The notes below the pieces were generated by a model. The model ran no database searches. It worked only from the letters and a program-made list of their open reading frames with translations, and was not told the origin of the DNA. The translations under genes and the position numbers were made by a program. A stretch of DNA of 64,000 nucleotides from Archivesica marissinica (Eukaryota; Mollusca; Bivalvia; Venerida; Vesicomyidae). The stretch is taken from contig CM026386.1 in assembly GCA_014843695.1 (NCBI GenBank), positions 14,482,106-14,546,105 on the forward strand, given 5' to 3'. This document shows, piece after piece, positions 1 to 14,000 of this stretch (within the stretch, counting starts at the first letter, position 1; each line of letters begins with the position of its first letter).

Positions 1-3000
1 GTGGTTCTTGTGCTAGTTCTTTCCACCATGCAGGGAGATTCTGTGGTATTCGCTGACATTGAGGGCTAGTTCCTTCCACCATACAGGGAGATTCATGTGG
101 TATTCGCTGACATTGAGGGCTAGTTCCTTCCACCATACAGGGAGTTCTGTGTATTCCTGCATTGAGGGCTAGTTCCTTCCACCATACAGGGAGATTCCTG
201 TGGTATTCGCTGACTTTGAGGGCTAGTCCCTTCCACCATACAGGGATATGCCTGTGGTATTCGCTGACATTGAGGGCTAGTTCCTTTGACCATACAGGGA
301 GATTCCTGTGGTATTCGCTGACATTGAGGGCTAGTTCCTTCCACCATACAGGGAGATTCCTGAGGTATTCGCTGACATTGAGGGCTAGTTCCTTACACAA
401 TACAGGGAGATTCCTGTGATAGTTCCTTCGACCATACAAGGAGATGCCTGTCGTATTCGCTGACATTGAGGGCTAGTTCCTTCCACCATACAGGGATATT
501 CCTGTGTATTCGCTACATGAGGGTAGTACCTTCCACCATACAGGGAGATCCTGTTATTCCTACATTGAGGGCTAGTTCCTTCCACCAAACAGGGAGATTC
601 CAGTGATAGTTCCTTCCATCATACAGGGAGATTCCTGTGATAGTTCCTTCCACCATACAGGGAGATTCCTGTGATAGTTCCTTCCACCATACAGGGAGAT
701 TCCTGTGATAGTTCCTTCCATCATACAGGGAGATTCCTGTGATAGTTCCTTCCATCATACAGGGAGATTCCTGTGATAGTTCCTTCCATCATACAGGGAG
801 ATTCCTGTGATAGTACCTAGCATCATACAGGGAGATTCCTGTGATAGTTCCTTCCACCATACAGGGAGATTCCTGTGATCGTTCGATCCACCATACAGGG
901 ATATTCCTGTGAGTGTTCGTTCCACCATACAGGGAGATTCCTGTGATAGTTCCTTCCACCATACAGGGAGTTCCCTATGGTATTCGCTGACCTTGAGGGC
1001 TAGTTCTTTCCACCATGCAGGGAGATTCATGTGGTATTCGCTGACATTGAGGGCTAGTTCCTTCCACCATACAGAGAGATTCCTGAGGTAATCGCTGACA
1101 TTGAGGGTTAGTTCCTTACACAATACAGGGAGATTCCTGTGATAGTACCTTCATCCATACAAGAAGATGCCTGTCGTATTCGCTGACATTGAGGGCTAGT
1201 TCCTTTCACCATACAGGGAGATTCATGTGGTATTCGCTGACATTGAGGGCTAGTTCCTTCCACCATACAGGGAGATTCCTGTGGTATTCGCTAACATTGA
1301 GGGCTAGTTCTTTCCACCATACAGGGAGATTCCTGTGGTATTCGCTGACATTTAGGGCTAGTTCATTCCACCATACAGGGAGATTCCTGAGGTATTCGCT
1401 GACATTGAGGGCTAGTTCCTTCCACCATACATGGAGATTCCTGTGGTATTCGCTGACATTGATGGCTAGTTCCTTCCACCATACAGGGAGATTCCTGTGG
1501 TATTCGCTGACATTGAGGGTTAGTTCCTTCCACCATACAGGGGTATTCCTGTGATAGTTCCTTCGACCATACAAGGAGATGCCTGTGGTATTCGCTGACA
1601 TTGAAGGCTAGTTCCTTCCACCATACAGGGATATTCCTGTAGTATTCGTTGACATTGAGGGCTAGTTTCTTCAACCATACAGGGAGATTCCTGTGATAGT
1701 TCCTTCCATCATACAGGGAGATTCCTGTTAATTCCTTCCACCATACAGGGAGATTCGTGTGATAGCTCCTTCCACCATACAGGGAGATTCCTGTGTTAGT
1801 TCCTTCCACCATACAGGGAAATCCCTGTCATAGTTCCTTCCACCATACAGGGAGATCCCTGTGGTAGTTTGTTCCACCATACAGGGATATTCCTGTGATA
1901 GTTCCTTGCATCATACAGGGAGATTCCTGTGATAGTTCCTTCCACCATACAGGGAGATTCCTGTGATAGTACCTAGCATCATACAGGAAGATTCCTGTGA
2001 TAGTTCCTTCCACCATACAGGGAGATTCCTGTGATAGTTCGTTCCACCATACAGGGATATTCCTGTGATAGTTCGTTCCACCATACAAGGGGATTTCCTG
2101 TGATAGTTCCTTCCACCATACAGGGAGTTCCCTATGGTATTCGCTGACATTGAGGGCTAGTTCCTTCCACCATACAGGGAGATTCCTGTGGTATTCGCTG
2201 GCATTAAGGGCTAGTCCCTTCCACCATACAGGGATATGCCTGTGGTATTCGCACACATTGAGGGCTAGTTCCTTTCACCATACAGGGAGATTCATGTGGT
2301 ATTCGCTGACATTGAGGGCTAGTTCCTTCCACCATACAGGGAGATTCCTGTGGTATTCGCTAACATTGAGGGCTAGTTCCTTCCACCATACAGGGAGATT
2401 CCTGTGGTATTCGCTAACATTGAGGGCTAGTTCCTTCCACCATACAGGGAGATTCCTGTGGTATTCGCTGACATTGAGGGCTAGTTCCTTCCACCATACA
2501 GGGAGATTCCTGAGGTATTCGCTGACATTGATGGCTAGTTCCTTCCACCATACATTGAGATTCCTGTGGTATTCGCTGACATTGATGGCTAGTTCCTTCC
2601 ACCATACAGGGAGATTCCTGTGGTATTCACTGACATTGAGGGTTAGTTCCTTACACCATACAGGGAGATCCCTGTGATAGTTCCTTCCACTATACAGGGA
2701 GTTCCATGTGGTAGTTCCTTCCACCATACAAGGAGATGCCTGTCGTATTCGCTGACATTGAGGGCTAGTTCCTTCCACCATACAGGGAGATTCCTGTGGT
2801 GTTCGCTGCCATTGAGGGCTAGTTCCTTCCACCATACAGGGAGATTCCTGTGATATTTCCTTCCACCATTAAGGGAGATCCCTGTGGTAGTTCGTTCCAC
2901 CATACAGGGAGTTCCCTGTGATAGTACCTTGCATCATACAGGGAGATTCCTGTGATAGTTCCTTCCATCATACAGGGATATTCCTGTGATAGTTCCTTCC

Positions 3001-3062
3001 ACCATACAGGGAGATTCCTGTGGTATTCGCTGACATTGAGGGTTAGTTCCTACCACCATACA

Positions 3063-4182
3063 GTCCACCATACAGGGAGATTCCTGTGATAGTTCATTGC
3101 ATCATACAGGGAGATTCCTGTGATAGTTCCTTCCACCATACAGGGAGATTCCTGTGATCGTTCGATCCACCATACAGGAATATTCCTGTGATAGTTCGTT
3201 CCACCATACAGGGAGATTCCTGTGATAGTTCCTTCCACCATACAGGGAGTTCCCTATGGTATTCGCTGACCTTGTGGGCTAGTTCTTTCCACCATGCAGG
3301 GAGATTCGTGTGGTATTCGCTGACATTGAGGGCTAGTTCCTTCCACCATGCAGGGGTATTCATGTGGTATTCGTTGACATTGAGGGCGAGTTCCTTCCAT
3401 CATGCAGAGAGTTTCATGTGGTATTCGCTGACATTGAGGGCTAGTTCCTTCCACCATACAGGGAGATTCCTGTGGTATTCGCTGACATTGAGGGCTAGAC
3501 CCTTCCACCATACAGGGATATACCTGTGGTATTCGCTGACATTGGGGGCTCGTTCCTTTCACCATACAGGGAGATTCATGTGGTATTCGCTGACATTGAG
3601 GGTTAGTTCCTTCCACCATACTGTCAACCATACAGGGAGATTTCTGTGATAGTTCATTGCATCATACAGGGAGATTCCTGTGATTGTTCCTTCCACCATA
3701 CAGGGAGATTCCTGTGATCGTTCGATCCACCATACAGGGATATTCCTGTGATAGTTCGTTCCACCATACAGGGAGATTCCTGTGATAGTTCCTTCCACCA
3801 TACAGGGAGTTCCCTATGGTATTCGCTGACCTTGTGGGCTAGTTCTTTCCACCATGCAGGGAGATTCATGTGGTATTCGCTGACATTGAGGGCTAGTTCC
3901 TTCCACCATGCAGGGGTATTCATGTGGTATTCGTTGACATTGAGGGCGAGTTCCTTCCATCATGCAGAGAGTTTCATGTGGTATTCGCTGACATTGAGGG
4001 CTAGTTCCTTCCACCATACAGGGAGATTCCTGTGGTATTCGCTGACATTGAGGGCTAGTCCCTTCCACCATACAGGGATATACCTGTGGTATTCACTGAC
4101 AATGGGGGCTCGTTCCTTTCACCATACAGGGAGATTCATGTGGTATTCGCTGACATTGAGGGCTAATTCCTTCCACCATACA
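3063..4182. repeat. Higher-order duplication, period about 560 bp
   Basis: The unit order and private variants of 3063-3622 recur at 3623-4182 (for example the ccatgcaggggtattcatg and catcatgcagagagtttcat variants), showing block duplication above single-unit level. Confidence 0.85.
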
Positions 4183-4296
4183 GGGAGATTCCTGTGGTAT
4201 TCGCTAACATTGAGGGATAGTTCCTTCCACCATACAGGGAGATTCCTGTCGTATTCGCTGACATTGAGGGCTAGTTCCTTCCACCATACAGGGAGA

Positions 4297-6350
4297 TTCC
4301 TGAGGTATTCACTGACATTGAGGGCTAGTTCCTTCCACCATACAGGAAGCTTCCTGTGGTATTCGCTGACATTGAGGGCTAGTTCCTTCCACCATACAGG
4401 GAGTTTCATGTGGTATTCGCTGACATTGAGGGCTAGTTCCTTACACCATACAGGGAGATTCCTGTGGTATTCGCTGACATTGAGGGTTAGTTCCTTACAC
4501 CATACAGGGAGATCCCTGTGATAGTTCCTTCCACTATACAGGGAGTTCCATGTGGTAGTTCCTTCCACCATACAAGGAGATGCCTGTCGTATTCGCTGAC
4601 ATTGAGGGCTAGTTCCTTCCACCATACAGGGAGATTCCTGTGGTGTTCGCTGCCATTGAGGGCTAGTTCCTTCCACCATACAGGGAGATTCCTGTGATAT
4701 TTCCTTCCACCATTAAGGGAGATCCCTGTGGTAGTTCGTTCCACCATACAGGGAGATCCCTGTGATAGTACCTTGCATCATACAGGGAGATTCCTGTGAT
4801 AGTTCCTTCCATCATACAGGGATATTCCTGTGATAGTTCCTTCCACCATACAGGGAGATTCGTGTGGTATTCGCTGACATTGAGGGTTAGTTCCTTCCAC
4901 CATACAGTCCACCATACAGGGAGATTCCTGTGATAGTTCATTGCATCATACATGGAGATTCCTGTGATAGTTCCTTCCACCATACAGGGAGATTCCTGTT
5001 ATCGTTCGATCCACCATACAGGGATATTCCTGTGATAGTTCGTTCCACCATACAGGGAGATTCCTGTGATAGTTCCTTCCACCATACAGGGAGTTCCCTA
5101 TGGTATTCGCTGACCTTGTGGGCTAGTTCTTTCCACCATGCAATGAGATTCATGTGGTATTCGCTGACATTGAGGGCTAGTTCCTTCCACCATGCAGGGG
5201 TATTCATGTGGTATTCGCTGACATTGAGGGCGAGTTCCTTCCACCATACAGGGAGATTCCTGTGGTATTCGCTGACATTGAGGGCTAGTCCCTTCCACCA
5301 TACAGGGATATACCTGTGGTATTCGCTGACATTGGGGGCTCGTTCCTTTCACCATACAGGGAGATTCCTGAGGTATTCACTGACATTGAGGGCTAGTTCC
5401 TTCCACCATACAGGAAGCTTCCTGTGGTATTCGCTGACATTGAGGGCTAGTTCCTTCCACCATACAGGGAGTTTCATGTGGTATTCGCTGACATTGAGGG
5501 CTAGTTCCTTACACCATACAGGGAGATTCCTGTGGTATTCGCTGACATTGAGGGTTAGTTCCTTACACCATACAGGGAGATCCCTGTGATAGTTCCTTCC
5601 ACTATACAAGGAGTTCCATGTGGTAGTTCCTCCACCATACAAGGAGATGCCTGTCGTATTCGCTGACATTGAGGGCTAGTTCCTTCCACCATACAGGGAG
5701 ATTCCTGTGGTGTTCGCTGCCATTGAGGGCTAGTTCCTTCCACCATACAGGGAGATTCCTGTGATATTTCCTTCCACCATTAAGGGAGATCCCTGTGGTA
5801 GTTCGTTCCACCATACAGGGAGATCCCTGTGATAGTACCTTGCATCATACAGGGAGATTCCTGTGATAGTTCCTTCCATCATACAGGGATATTCCTGTGA
5901 TAGTTCCTTCCACCATACAGGGAGATTCGTGTGGTATTCGCTGACATTGAGGGTTAGTTCCTTCCACCATACAGTCCACCATACAGGGAGATTCCTGTGA
6001 TAGTTCATTGCATCATACATGGAGATTCCTGTGATAGTTCCTTCCACCATACAGGGAGATTCCTGTTATCGTTCGATCCACCATACAGGGATATTCCTGT
6101 GATAGTTCGTTCCACCATACAGGGAGATTCCTGTGATAGTTCCTTCCACCATACAGGGAGTTCCCTATGGTATTCGCTGACCTTGTGGGCTAGTTCTTTC
6201 CACCATGCAATGAGATTCATGTGGTATTCGCTGACATTGAGGGCTAGTTCCTTCCACCATGCAGGGGTATTCATGTGGTATTCGCTGACATTGAGGGCGA
6301 GTTCCTTCCACCATACAGGGAGATTCCTGTGGTATTCGCTGACATTGAGG
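4297..6350. repeat. Higher-order duplication, period about 1,067 bp
   Basis: Private variants such as caggaagcttcctg (about 4344 and 5412), the cttaagg-type unit and the doubled ccaccatacagtccacc junction recur about 1,067 bp apart with near-identical order. One 1-bp deletion separates the two blocks near 5630. Confidence 0.85.
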
Positions 6351-9300
6351 GTTAGTTCCTTCCACCATACAGTCCACCATACAGGGAGATTCCTGTGATA
6401 GTACCTAGCATCATACAGGGAGATTCCTGTGATAGTTCCTTCCACCATACAGGGAGATTCCTGTGATATTCGTTCCACCATACAGGGACCATAGTTCCTT
6501 CCACCATACAGGGAGTTCCCTATGGTATTCGCTGACCTTGAGGGCTAGTTCCTTCCACCATACAGGGAGATTCCTGTGGTATTCGCTGACATTGATGGCT
6601 AGTTCCTTCCACCATACAGGGAGATTCCTGTGGTATTCGCTGACATTGAGGGTTAGTTCCTTACACCATACAGGGAGATTCCTGTGATAGTTCCTTCGAC
6701 CATACAAGGAGATGCATGTCGTATTCGCTGACATTGAGGGCTAGTTCCTTCCACCATACAGGGAGATCCCTGTGGTATTCGCTGACATTGAGGGCTAGTT
6801 CCTTCCACCATACAGGGAGATTCCTGTGATAGTTCCTTTCATCATACAGGGAGATTCCTGTGATAGTTCCTTCCACCATACATGGAGATTCCTGTGTTAG
6901 TTCCTTCCATCATACAGGGAGATTCCTGTGATAGTTCCTTCCATCATACAGGGAGATTCCTGTGATAGTACCTAGCATCATACAGGGAGATTCCTGTGAT
7001 AGTTCCTTCCACCATACAGGGAGATTCCTGTGATAGTTCGTTCCACCATACAGGGAGATTCCTGTGATAGTTCCTTCCACCATACAGGGAGTTCCCTATG
7101 GTATTCGCTGACCTTGAGGGCTAGTTCCTTCCACCATGCAGGGAGATTCATGTGGTATTCGCTGACATTGAGGGCTAGTTCCTTCCACCATACAGGGAGA
7201 TTCATGTGGTATTCGCTGACATTGAGGGCGAGTTCCTTCCACCATGCAGAGAGATTCATGTGGTATTCGCTGACATTGAGGGCTAGTTCCTTCCACCATA
7301 CAGGGAGATTCCTGTGGTATTCGCTGACATTGAGGGCTAGTCCCTTCCACCATACAGGGATATGCCTGTGGTATTCGCTGACATTGGGGGCTAGTTCCTT
7401 TCACCATACAGGGAGATTCATGTGGTATTCGCTGACATTGAGGGCTAGTTCCTTCCACCATACAGGGAGATTCCTGTGGTATTCGCTGACATTGAGGGCT
7501 AGTTCCTTCCACCATACAGGGAGATTCCTGTGGTATTCGCTGACATTGAGGGCTAGTTCCTTCCATCATACAGGGAGATTCCTGTAGTATTCGCTGACAT
7601 TGAGGGCTAGTTTCTTCAACCTTACAGTGAGATTCCTGTGATAGTTCCTTCCATCATACAGGGAGATTCCTGATAGTTCCTTCCACCATACAGTGAGATT
7701 CCTGTGATAATTCCTTCCACCATACATGGAGATTCCTGTGTTTGTTCCTTCGACCATACAGGGAGATCCCTGTGATAGTTCCTTCCACCATACAGGGAGA
7801 TCCATGTGATAGTTCCTTCCACCATACAGGGAAATTCCTGTGTTAGTGCCTTCGACCATACAGGGAGATTCCTGTGATAGTTCCTTCCATCATACAGGGA
7901 GATTCCTGTGATAGTACCTAGCATCATACAGGGAGATTCCTGTGATAGTTCCTTCCACCATACAGGGTGTTTCCTGTGATCGTTCGTTCCACCATACAGG
8001 GATATTCCTGTGATAGTTCGTTCCACCATACAGGGAGGTTCCTGTGATCGTTCGTTCCACCATACAAGGGGATTTCCTGTGATAGTTCCTTCCACTATAC
8101 AGGGAGTTCCCTATGGTATTCGCTGACCTTGAGGGCTAGTTCTTTCCACCATGCCGGGAGATTCATGTGGTATTCGCTGACATTGAGGGCTAGTTCATTC
8201 CACCATGCAGGGAGATTCATGTGGTATTCGCTGACATTGAGGGCTAGTTCCTTCCACCATGCAGGGAGATTCATGTGGTATTCGCTGACATTGAAGGCTA
8301 GTTCCTTCCACCGTGCAGGGAGATTCATGTGGTATTCGCTGACATTGAGGGCTAGTTCCTTCCACCATACAGGGAGATTCCTGTGGTATTCGCTGACATT
8401 GAGGGCTAGTCCCTTCCACCATACAGGGATATGCCTGTGGTATTCGCTGACATTGAGGGCTAGTTCCTTCCACCATACAGGGAGGTTCCAGTGGTATTCG
8501 CTGACATTGAGGGCTAGTTCCTTCCACCATACAGGGAGATTCATGTGGTATTCGCTGACATTGAGGGCTAGTTCCTTTCACCATACAGGGAGATTCATGT
8601 GGTATTCACTGACATTTAGGGCTAGTTCCTTCCACCATACAGGGAGGTTCCTGTGGTATTCGCTGACATTGAGGGCTAGTTCCTTCCATCATACAGGGAG
8701 TTCCTGTGTTAGTTCCTTCGACCATACAGGGAGATCCCTGTGATAGTTCCTTCCACCATACAGGGAGATCCATGTGGTAGTTCCTTCCACCATACAGGGA
8801 GATTCCTGTGATAGTTCCTTCGACCATACAGGGAGATTCCTGTGATAGTTCCTTCCATCATACAGGGAGATTCCTGTGATAGTACCTAGCATCATACAGG
8901 GAGATTCCTGTGATAGTTCCTTCCAACATACATGGTGTTTCCTGTGATAGTTCGTTCCACCATACAAGGGGATTTCCTGTGATAGTTCCTTCCACCATAC
9001 AGGGAGTTCCCTATGGTATTCGCTGACCTTGAGGGCTAGTTCTTTCCACCATGCAGGGAGATTCATGTGGTATTCGCTGACATTGAGGGCTAGTTCCTTC
9101 CACCATGCAGGGAGATTCATGTGGTATTCGCTGACATTGACGGCTAGTTCCTTCCACCGTGCAGGGAGATTCATGTGGTATTCGCTGACATTGAGGGCTA
9201 GTTCCTTCCACCATACAGGGATATGCCTGTGGTATTCGCTGACATTGAGGGCTAGTTCCTTTCACCATACAGGGAGATTCATGTGGTATTCGCTGACATT

Positions 9301-12300
9301 TAGGGCTAGTTCCTTCCACCATACATGGAGTTTCATGTGTTATTCGCTGACATTGAGGGCTAGTTCCTTCCACCATACAGGGAGGTTCCTGTGGTATTCG
9401 CTAACATTGAGGGCTAGTTCCTTCCACCATACAGGGAGATTCATGTGGTATTCGCTGACATTGAGGGCTAGTTCCTTCCACCATACAGGGAGATTCCTGA
9501 GGTATTCGCTGACATTGAGGGCTAGTTCCTTCCACCATACAGGGAGATTCCTGTGGTATTCGCTGACATTGATGGCTAGTTCCTTCCACCATACAGGGAG
9601 ATTCCTATGGTATTCGCTGACATTGAGGGTTAGTTCCTTACACCATACAGGGAGATCCCTGTGATAGTTCCTTCCACCATACAGGGAGTTCCATGTGGTA
9701 GTTCCATCCACCATAAAAGGAGATGCATGTCGTATTCGCTGACATTGAGGGCTAGTTCCTTCCACCATACAGGGAGATTCCTATGGTGTTCGCTGACATT
9801 GAGGGCTAGTTCCTTCCACCATACAGTGAGATCCCTGTAGTATTCGCTGACATTGAGGGCTAGTTCCTTCCATCATACAGGGAGTTCCTGTGATAGTTCC
9901 TTCCATCATACAAGGAGGTTCCTGTGATAGTTCCTTCCACCATACATGGAGATTCCTGTGTTAGTTCCTTCGACCATACAGGGAGATACCTGTGATAGTT
10001 CCTTCCACCATACAGGGAGATCCATGTGGTAGTTCCTTCCACCATACAGGGAGATTCCTGTGATAGTTCCTTCGACCATACAGGGAGATTCCTGTGATAG
10101 TTCCTTCCATCATACAGGGAGATTCCTGTGATAGTACCTAGCATCATACAGGGAGATTCCTGTGATAGTTCCTTCCACCATACAGGGAGATTCCTGTGAT
10201 CTTTCGTTCCACCATACAGGGATATTCCTGTGATAGTTCGTTCCACCATACAGGGAGATTCCTGTGATAGTTCCTTCCACCATACAGGGAGTTCCACCAA
10301 ACCCACACAAACACAAACCCCACCAACAAACACCACCACCACAAACACACAACTAGTTCCTTCCACCATACAGGGAGATCTTGTATCCTGACATAGGCAG
10401 TCCTTCCACCATCAGGAGATTCTGTGTATTCGCTACAAGGCTAGTTCCTTCCACCATACAGGGAATTCTGTGTAGTTCCTTCCACCATCAGGAGATTCAT
10501 ATGGTATTCGCTGACATTGAGAGCTAGTTCCTTCCACCATACAGGGAGATTTCTGTGGTATTCGCTGACATTGAGGGCTAGTCCCTTCCACCATACAGGG
10601 AAATGCCTGTGGTATTCGCTGACATTGGGGGCTAGTTCCTTTCACCATTCAGGGAGATTCATGTGGTATTCGCTGACATTGAGGGCTAGTTCCTTCCACC
10701 ATACAGGGAGGTTCCTGTGGTATTCACTAACATTGAGGGTTAGTTCCTTCCACCATACAGGGAGATTCATGTGGTATTCGCTGACATTGAGGGCTAGTTC
10801 CTTCCACCATACAGGGAGATTCATGAGGTATTCGCTGACATTGAGGGCTAGTTCCTTCCACCATACAGGGAGATTCCTGTGGTATTCGTTAATATTGAGG
10901 GCTAGTTCCTTCCACCATACAGGGAGATTCCTGTGATAGTTCCTTCGACCATACAAGGAGATGCCTGTGGTATTCGCTGACATTGAGGGCTAGTTCCTTT
11001 CACCATACAGGGAGATTCATGTGGTATTCGCTGACATTGAGGGCTAGTTCATTCCACCATACAGGGAGATTCCTGTGGTATTCGCTAATATTGAGGGCTA
11101 GTTCCTTCCACCATACAGGGAGATTCATGTGGTATTCGCTGGCATTGAGGGCTAGTTCCTTCCACCATACAGGGAGATTCATGTGGTATTCGCTGACATT
11201 GAGGGTTAGTCCCTTCCACCATACAGGGAGATTACTGTTGTATTCGCTGACATTGAGGGCTAGTTCCTTCCACCATGCAGGGAGATTCATGTGGTATTCA
11301 CTGACATTGAGGGCTAGTTCCTTCCACCATACATGGAGATTCCTGTGGTATTCGCTGACATTGGGGGCTAGTTCCTTTCACCATACAGGGAGATTCCTGT
11401 GGTATTCGCTGACATTGAGGGTTAGTTCCTTACACCATACAGGGAGATTCCTGTGATAGTTTCTTCGACCATACAAGGAGATGCCTGTCGTATTCGCTGA
11501 CATTGAGGGCTAGTTCCTTCCACCATACAGGGAGATCCCTGTGGTATTCGCTGACATTGAGGGCTAGTTCCTTCCACCATACAGGGAGATTCCTGATAGT
11601 TCCTTCATCATACAGGGAGATTCCTGGATAGTTCTTCCACCATACAGGAGATTCCTGTGTTAGTTCCTTCCACCATACAGGGAGATTCCTGTGATAGTTC
11701 CTTCCATCATACAGGGAGGTTCCTGTGATAGTACCTAGCATCATACAGGGAGATTCCTGTGATAATTCCTTCCACCATACAGGGAGATTCCTGTGATCGT
11801 TCGTTCCACCATACAGGGATATTCCTGTGATAGTTCGTTCCACCATAAAGGGAGATTCCTGTGATAGTTCCTTCCACCATACAGGGAGTTCCCTATGGTA
11901 TTCGCTGACCTTCAGGGCTAGTTCCTTCCACCATACAGGGAGATTCCTGTGGTATTCGCTGACATTGAGGGCTAGTTCCTTCCACCATACAGGGAGATTC
12001 CTGAGGTATTCGCTGACATTGAGGGCTAGTTCCTTCCACCATACAGGGAGATTCCTGTGGTATTCGCTGACATTGATGGCTAGTTCCTTCCACCATACAG
12101 GGAGATTCCTGTGGTATTCGCTGACATTGAGGGTTAGTTCCTGACACCATACAGGGAGATTCCTGTGATAGTTTCTTCGACCATACAAGGAGATGCATGT
12201 CGTATTCGCTGACATTGAGGGCTAGTTCCTTCCACCATACAGGGAGATCCCTGTGGTATTCGCTGACATTGAGGGCTAGTTCCTTCCACCATACAGGGAG

Positions 12301-12379
12301 ATTCCTGTGATAGTTCCTTTCATCATACAGGGAGATTCCTGTGATAGTTCCTTCCACCATACAGGGAGATTCCTGTGAT

Positions 12380-14000
12380 AGTACCTAGCATCATACAGGG
12401 AGATTCCTGTGATAGTTCCTTCCACCATACAGGGAGATTCCTGTGATAGTTCGTTCCACCATACAGGGAGATTCCTGTGATAGTTCCTTCCACCATACAG
12501 GGAGTTCCCTATGGTATTCGCTGACCTTGAGGGCTAATTCCTTCCACCATGCAGGGAGATTCATGTGGTATTCGCTGACATTGAGGGCTAGTTCCTTCCA
12601 CCATACAGGGAGATTCATGTGGTATTCGCTGACATTGAGGGCGAGTTCCTTCCACCATGCAGAGAGATTCATGTGGTATTCGCTGACATTGAGGGCGAGT
12701 TCCTTCCACCATGCAGAGAGATTCATGTGGTATTCGCTGATATTGAGGGCTAGTTCCTTCCACCATACAGGGAGATTCATGTGGTATTCGCTGACATTGA
12801 GGGCTAGTCCCTTCCACCATACAGGGATATGCCTGTGTTATTCTCTGACATTGGGGGCTAGTTCCTTTCACCATACAGGGAGATTCCTGTGGTATTCGCT
12901 GACATTGATGGCTAGTTCCTTCCACCATACAGGGAGATTCCTGTGGTATTCCCTGACATTGAGGGTTAGTTCCTTCCACCGTGCAGGGAGATTCCTGTGA
13001 TAGTTCCTTCGACCATACAGGGAGATTCCTGTGGTATTCGCTGACATTGATGGCTAGTTCCTTCCACCATACAGGGAGATTCCTGTGGTATTCGCTGACA
13101 TTGAGGATTAGTTCCTGACACCATACAGGGAGATTCCTGTGATAGTTTCTTCGACCATACAAGGAGATGCATGTCGTATTCGCTGACATTGAGGGCTAGT
13201 TCCTTCCACCATACAGGGAGATCCCTGTGGTATTCGCTGACATTGAGGGCTAGTTCCTTCCACCATACAGGGAGATTCCTGTGATAGTTCCTTTCATCAT
13301 ACAGGGAGATTCCTGTGATAGTTCCTTGCACCATACATGGAGATTCCTGTGATAGTTCCTTCCGTCATACAGGGAGATTCCTGTGATAGTACCTAGCATC
13401 ATACAGGGAGATTCCTGTGATAGTTCATTCCACCATACAGGGAGATTCCTGTGATAGTTCGTTCCACCATACAGGGAGATTCCTGTGATAGTTCCTTCCA
13501 CCATACAGGGAGTTCCCTATGGTATTCGCTGACCTTGAGGGCTAATTCCTTCCACCATGCAGGGAGATTCATGTGGTATTCGCTGACATTGAGGGCTAGT
13601 TCCTTCCACCATACAGGGAGATTCATGTGGTATTCGCTGACATTGAGGGCGAGTTCCTTCCACCATGCAGAGAGATTCATGTGGTATTCGCTGACATTGA
13701 GGGCTAGTTCCTTCCACCATACAGGGAGATTCCTGTGGTATTCGCTGACATTGAGGGCTAGTCCCTTCCACCATACAGGGATATGCCTGTGTTATTCTCT
13801 GACATTGGGGGCTAGTTCCTTTCACCATACAGTGAGATTCCTGTGGTATTCGCTGACATTGATGGCTAGTTCCTTCCACCATACAGGGAGATTCCTGTGG
13901 TATTCGCTGACATTGAGGGTTAGTTCCTTCCACCGTGCAGGGAGATTCCTGTGATAGTTCCTTCGACCATACAAGGAGATGCCTGTGGTATTCGCTGACA
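12380..14000. repeat. Higher-order duplication, period about 1,008 bp
   Basis: The block starting with the gatagtacctagcatc unit near 12,383 recurs near 13,390 with the same sequence of variant units. The second block lacks one 54-bp unit, which changes the spacing inside it. Confidence 0.75.
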
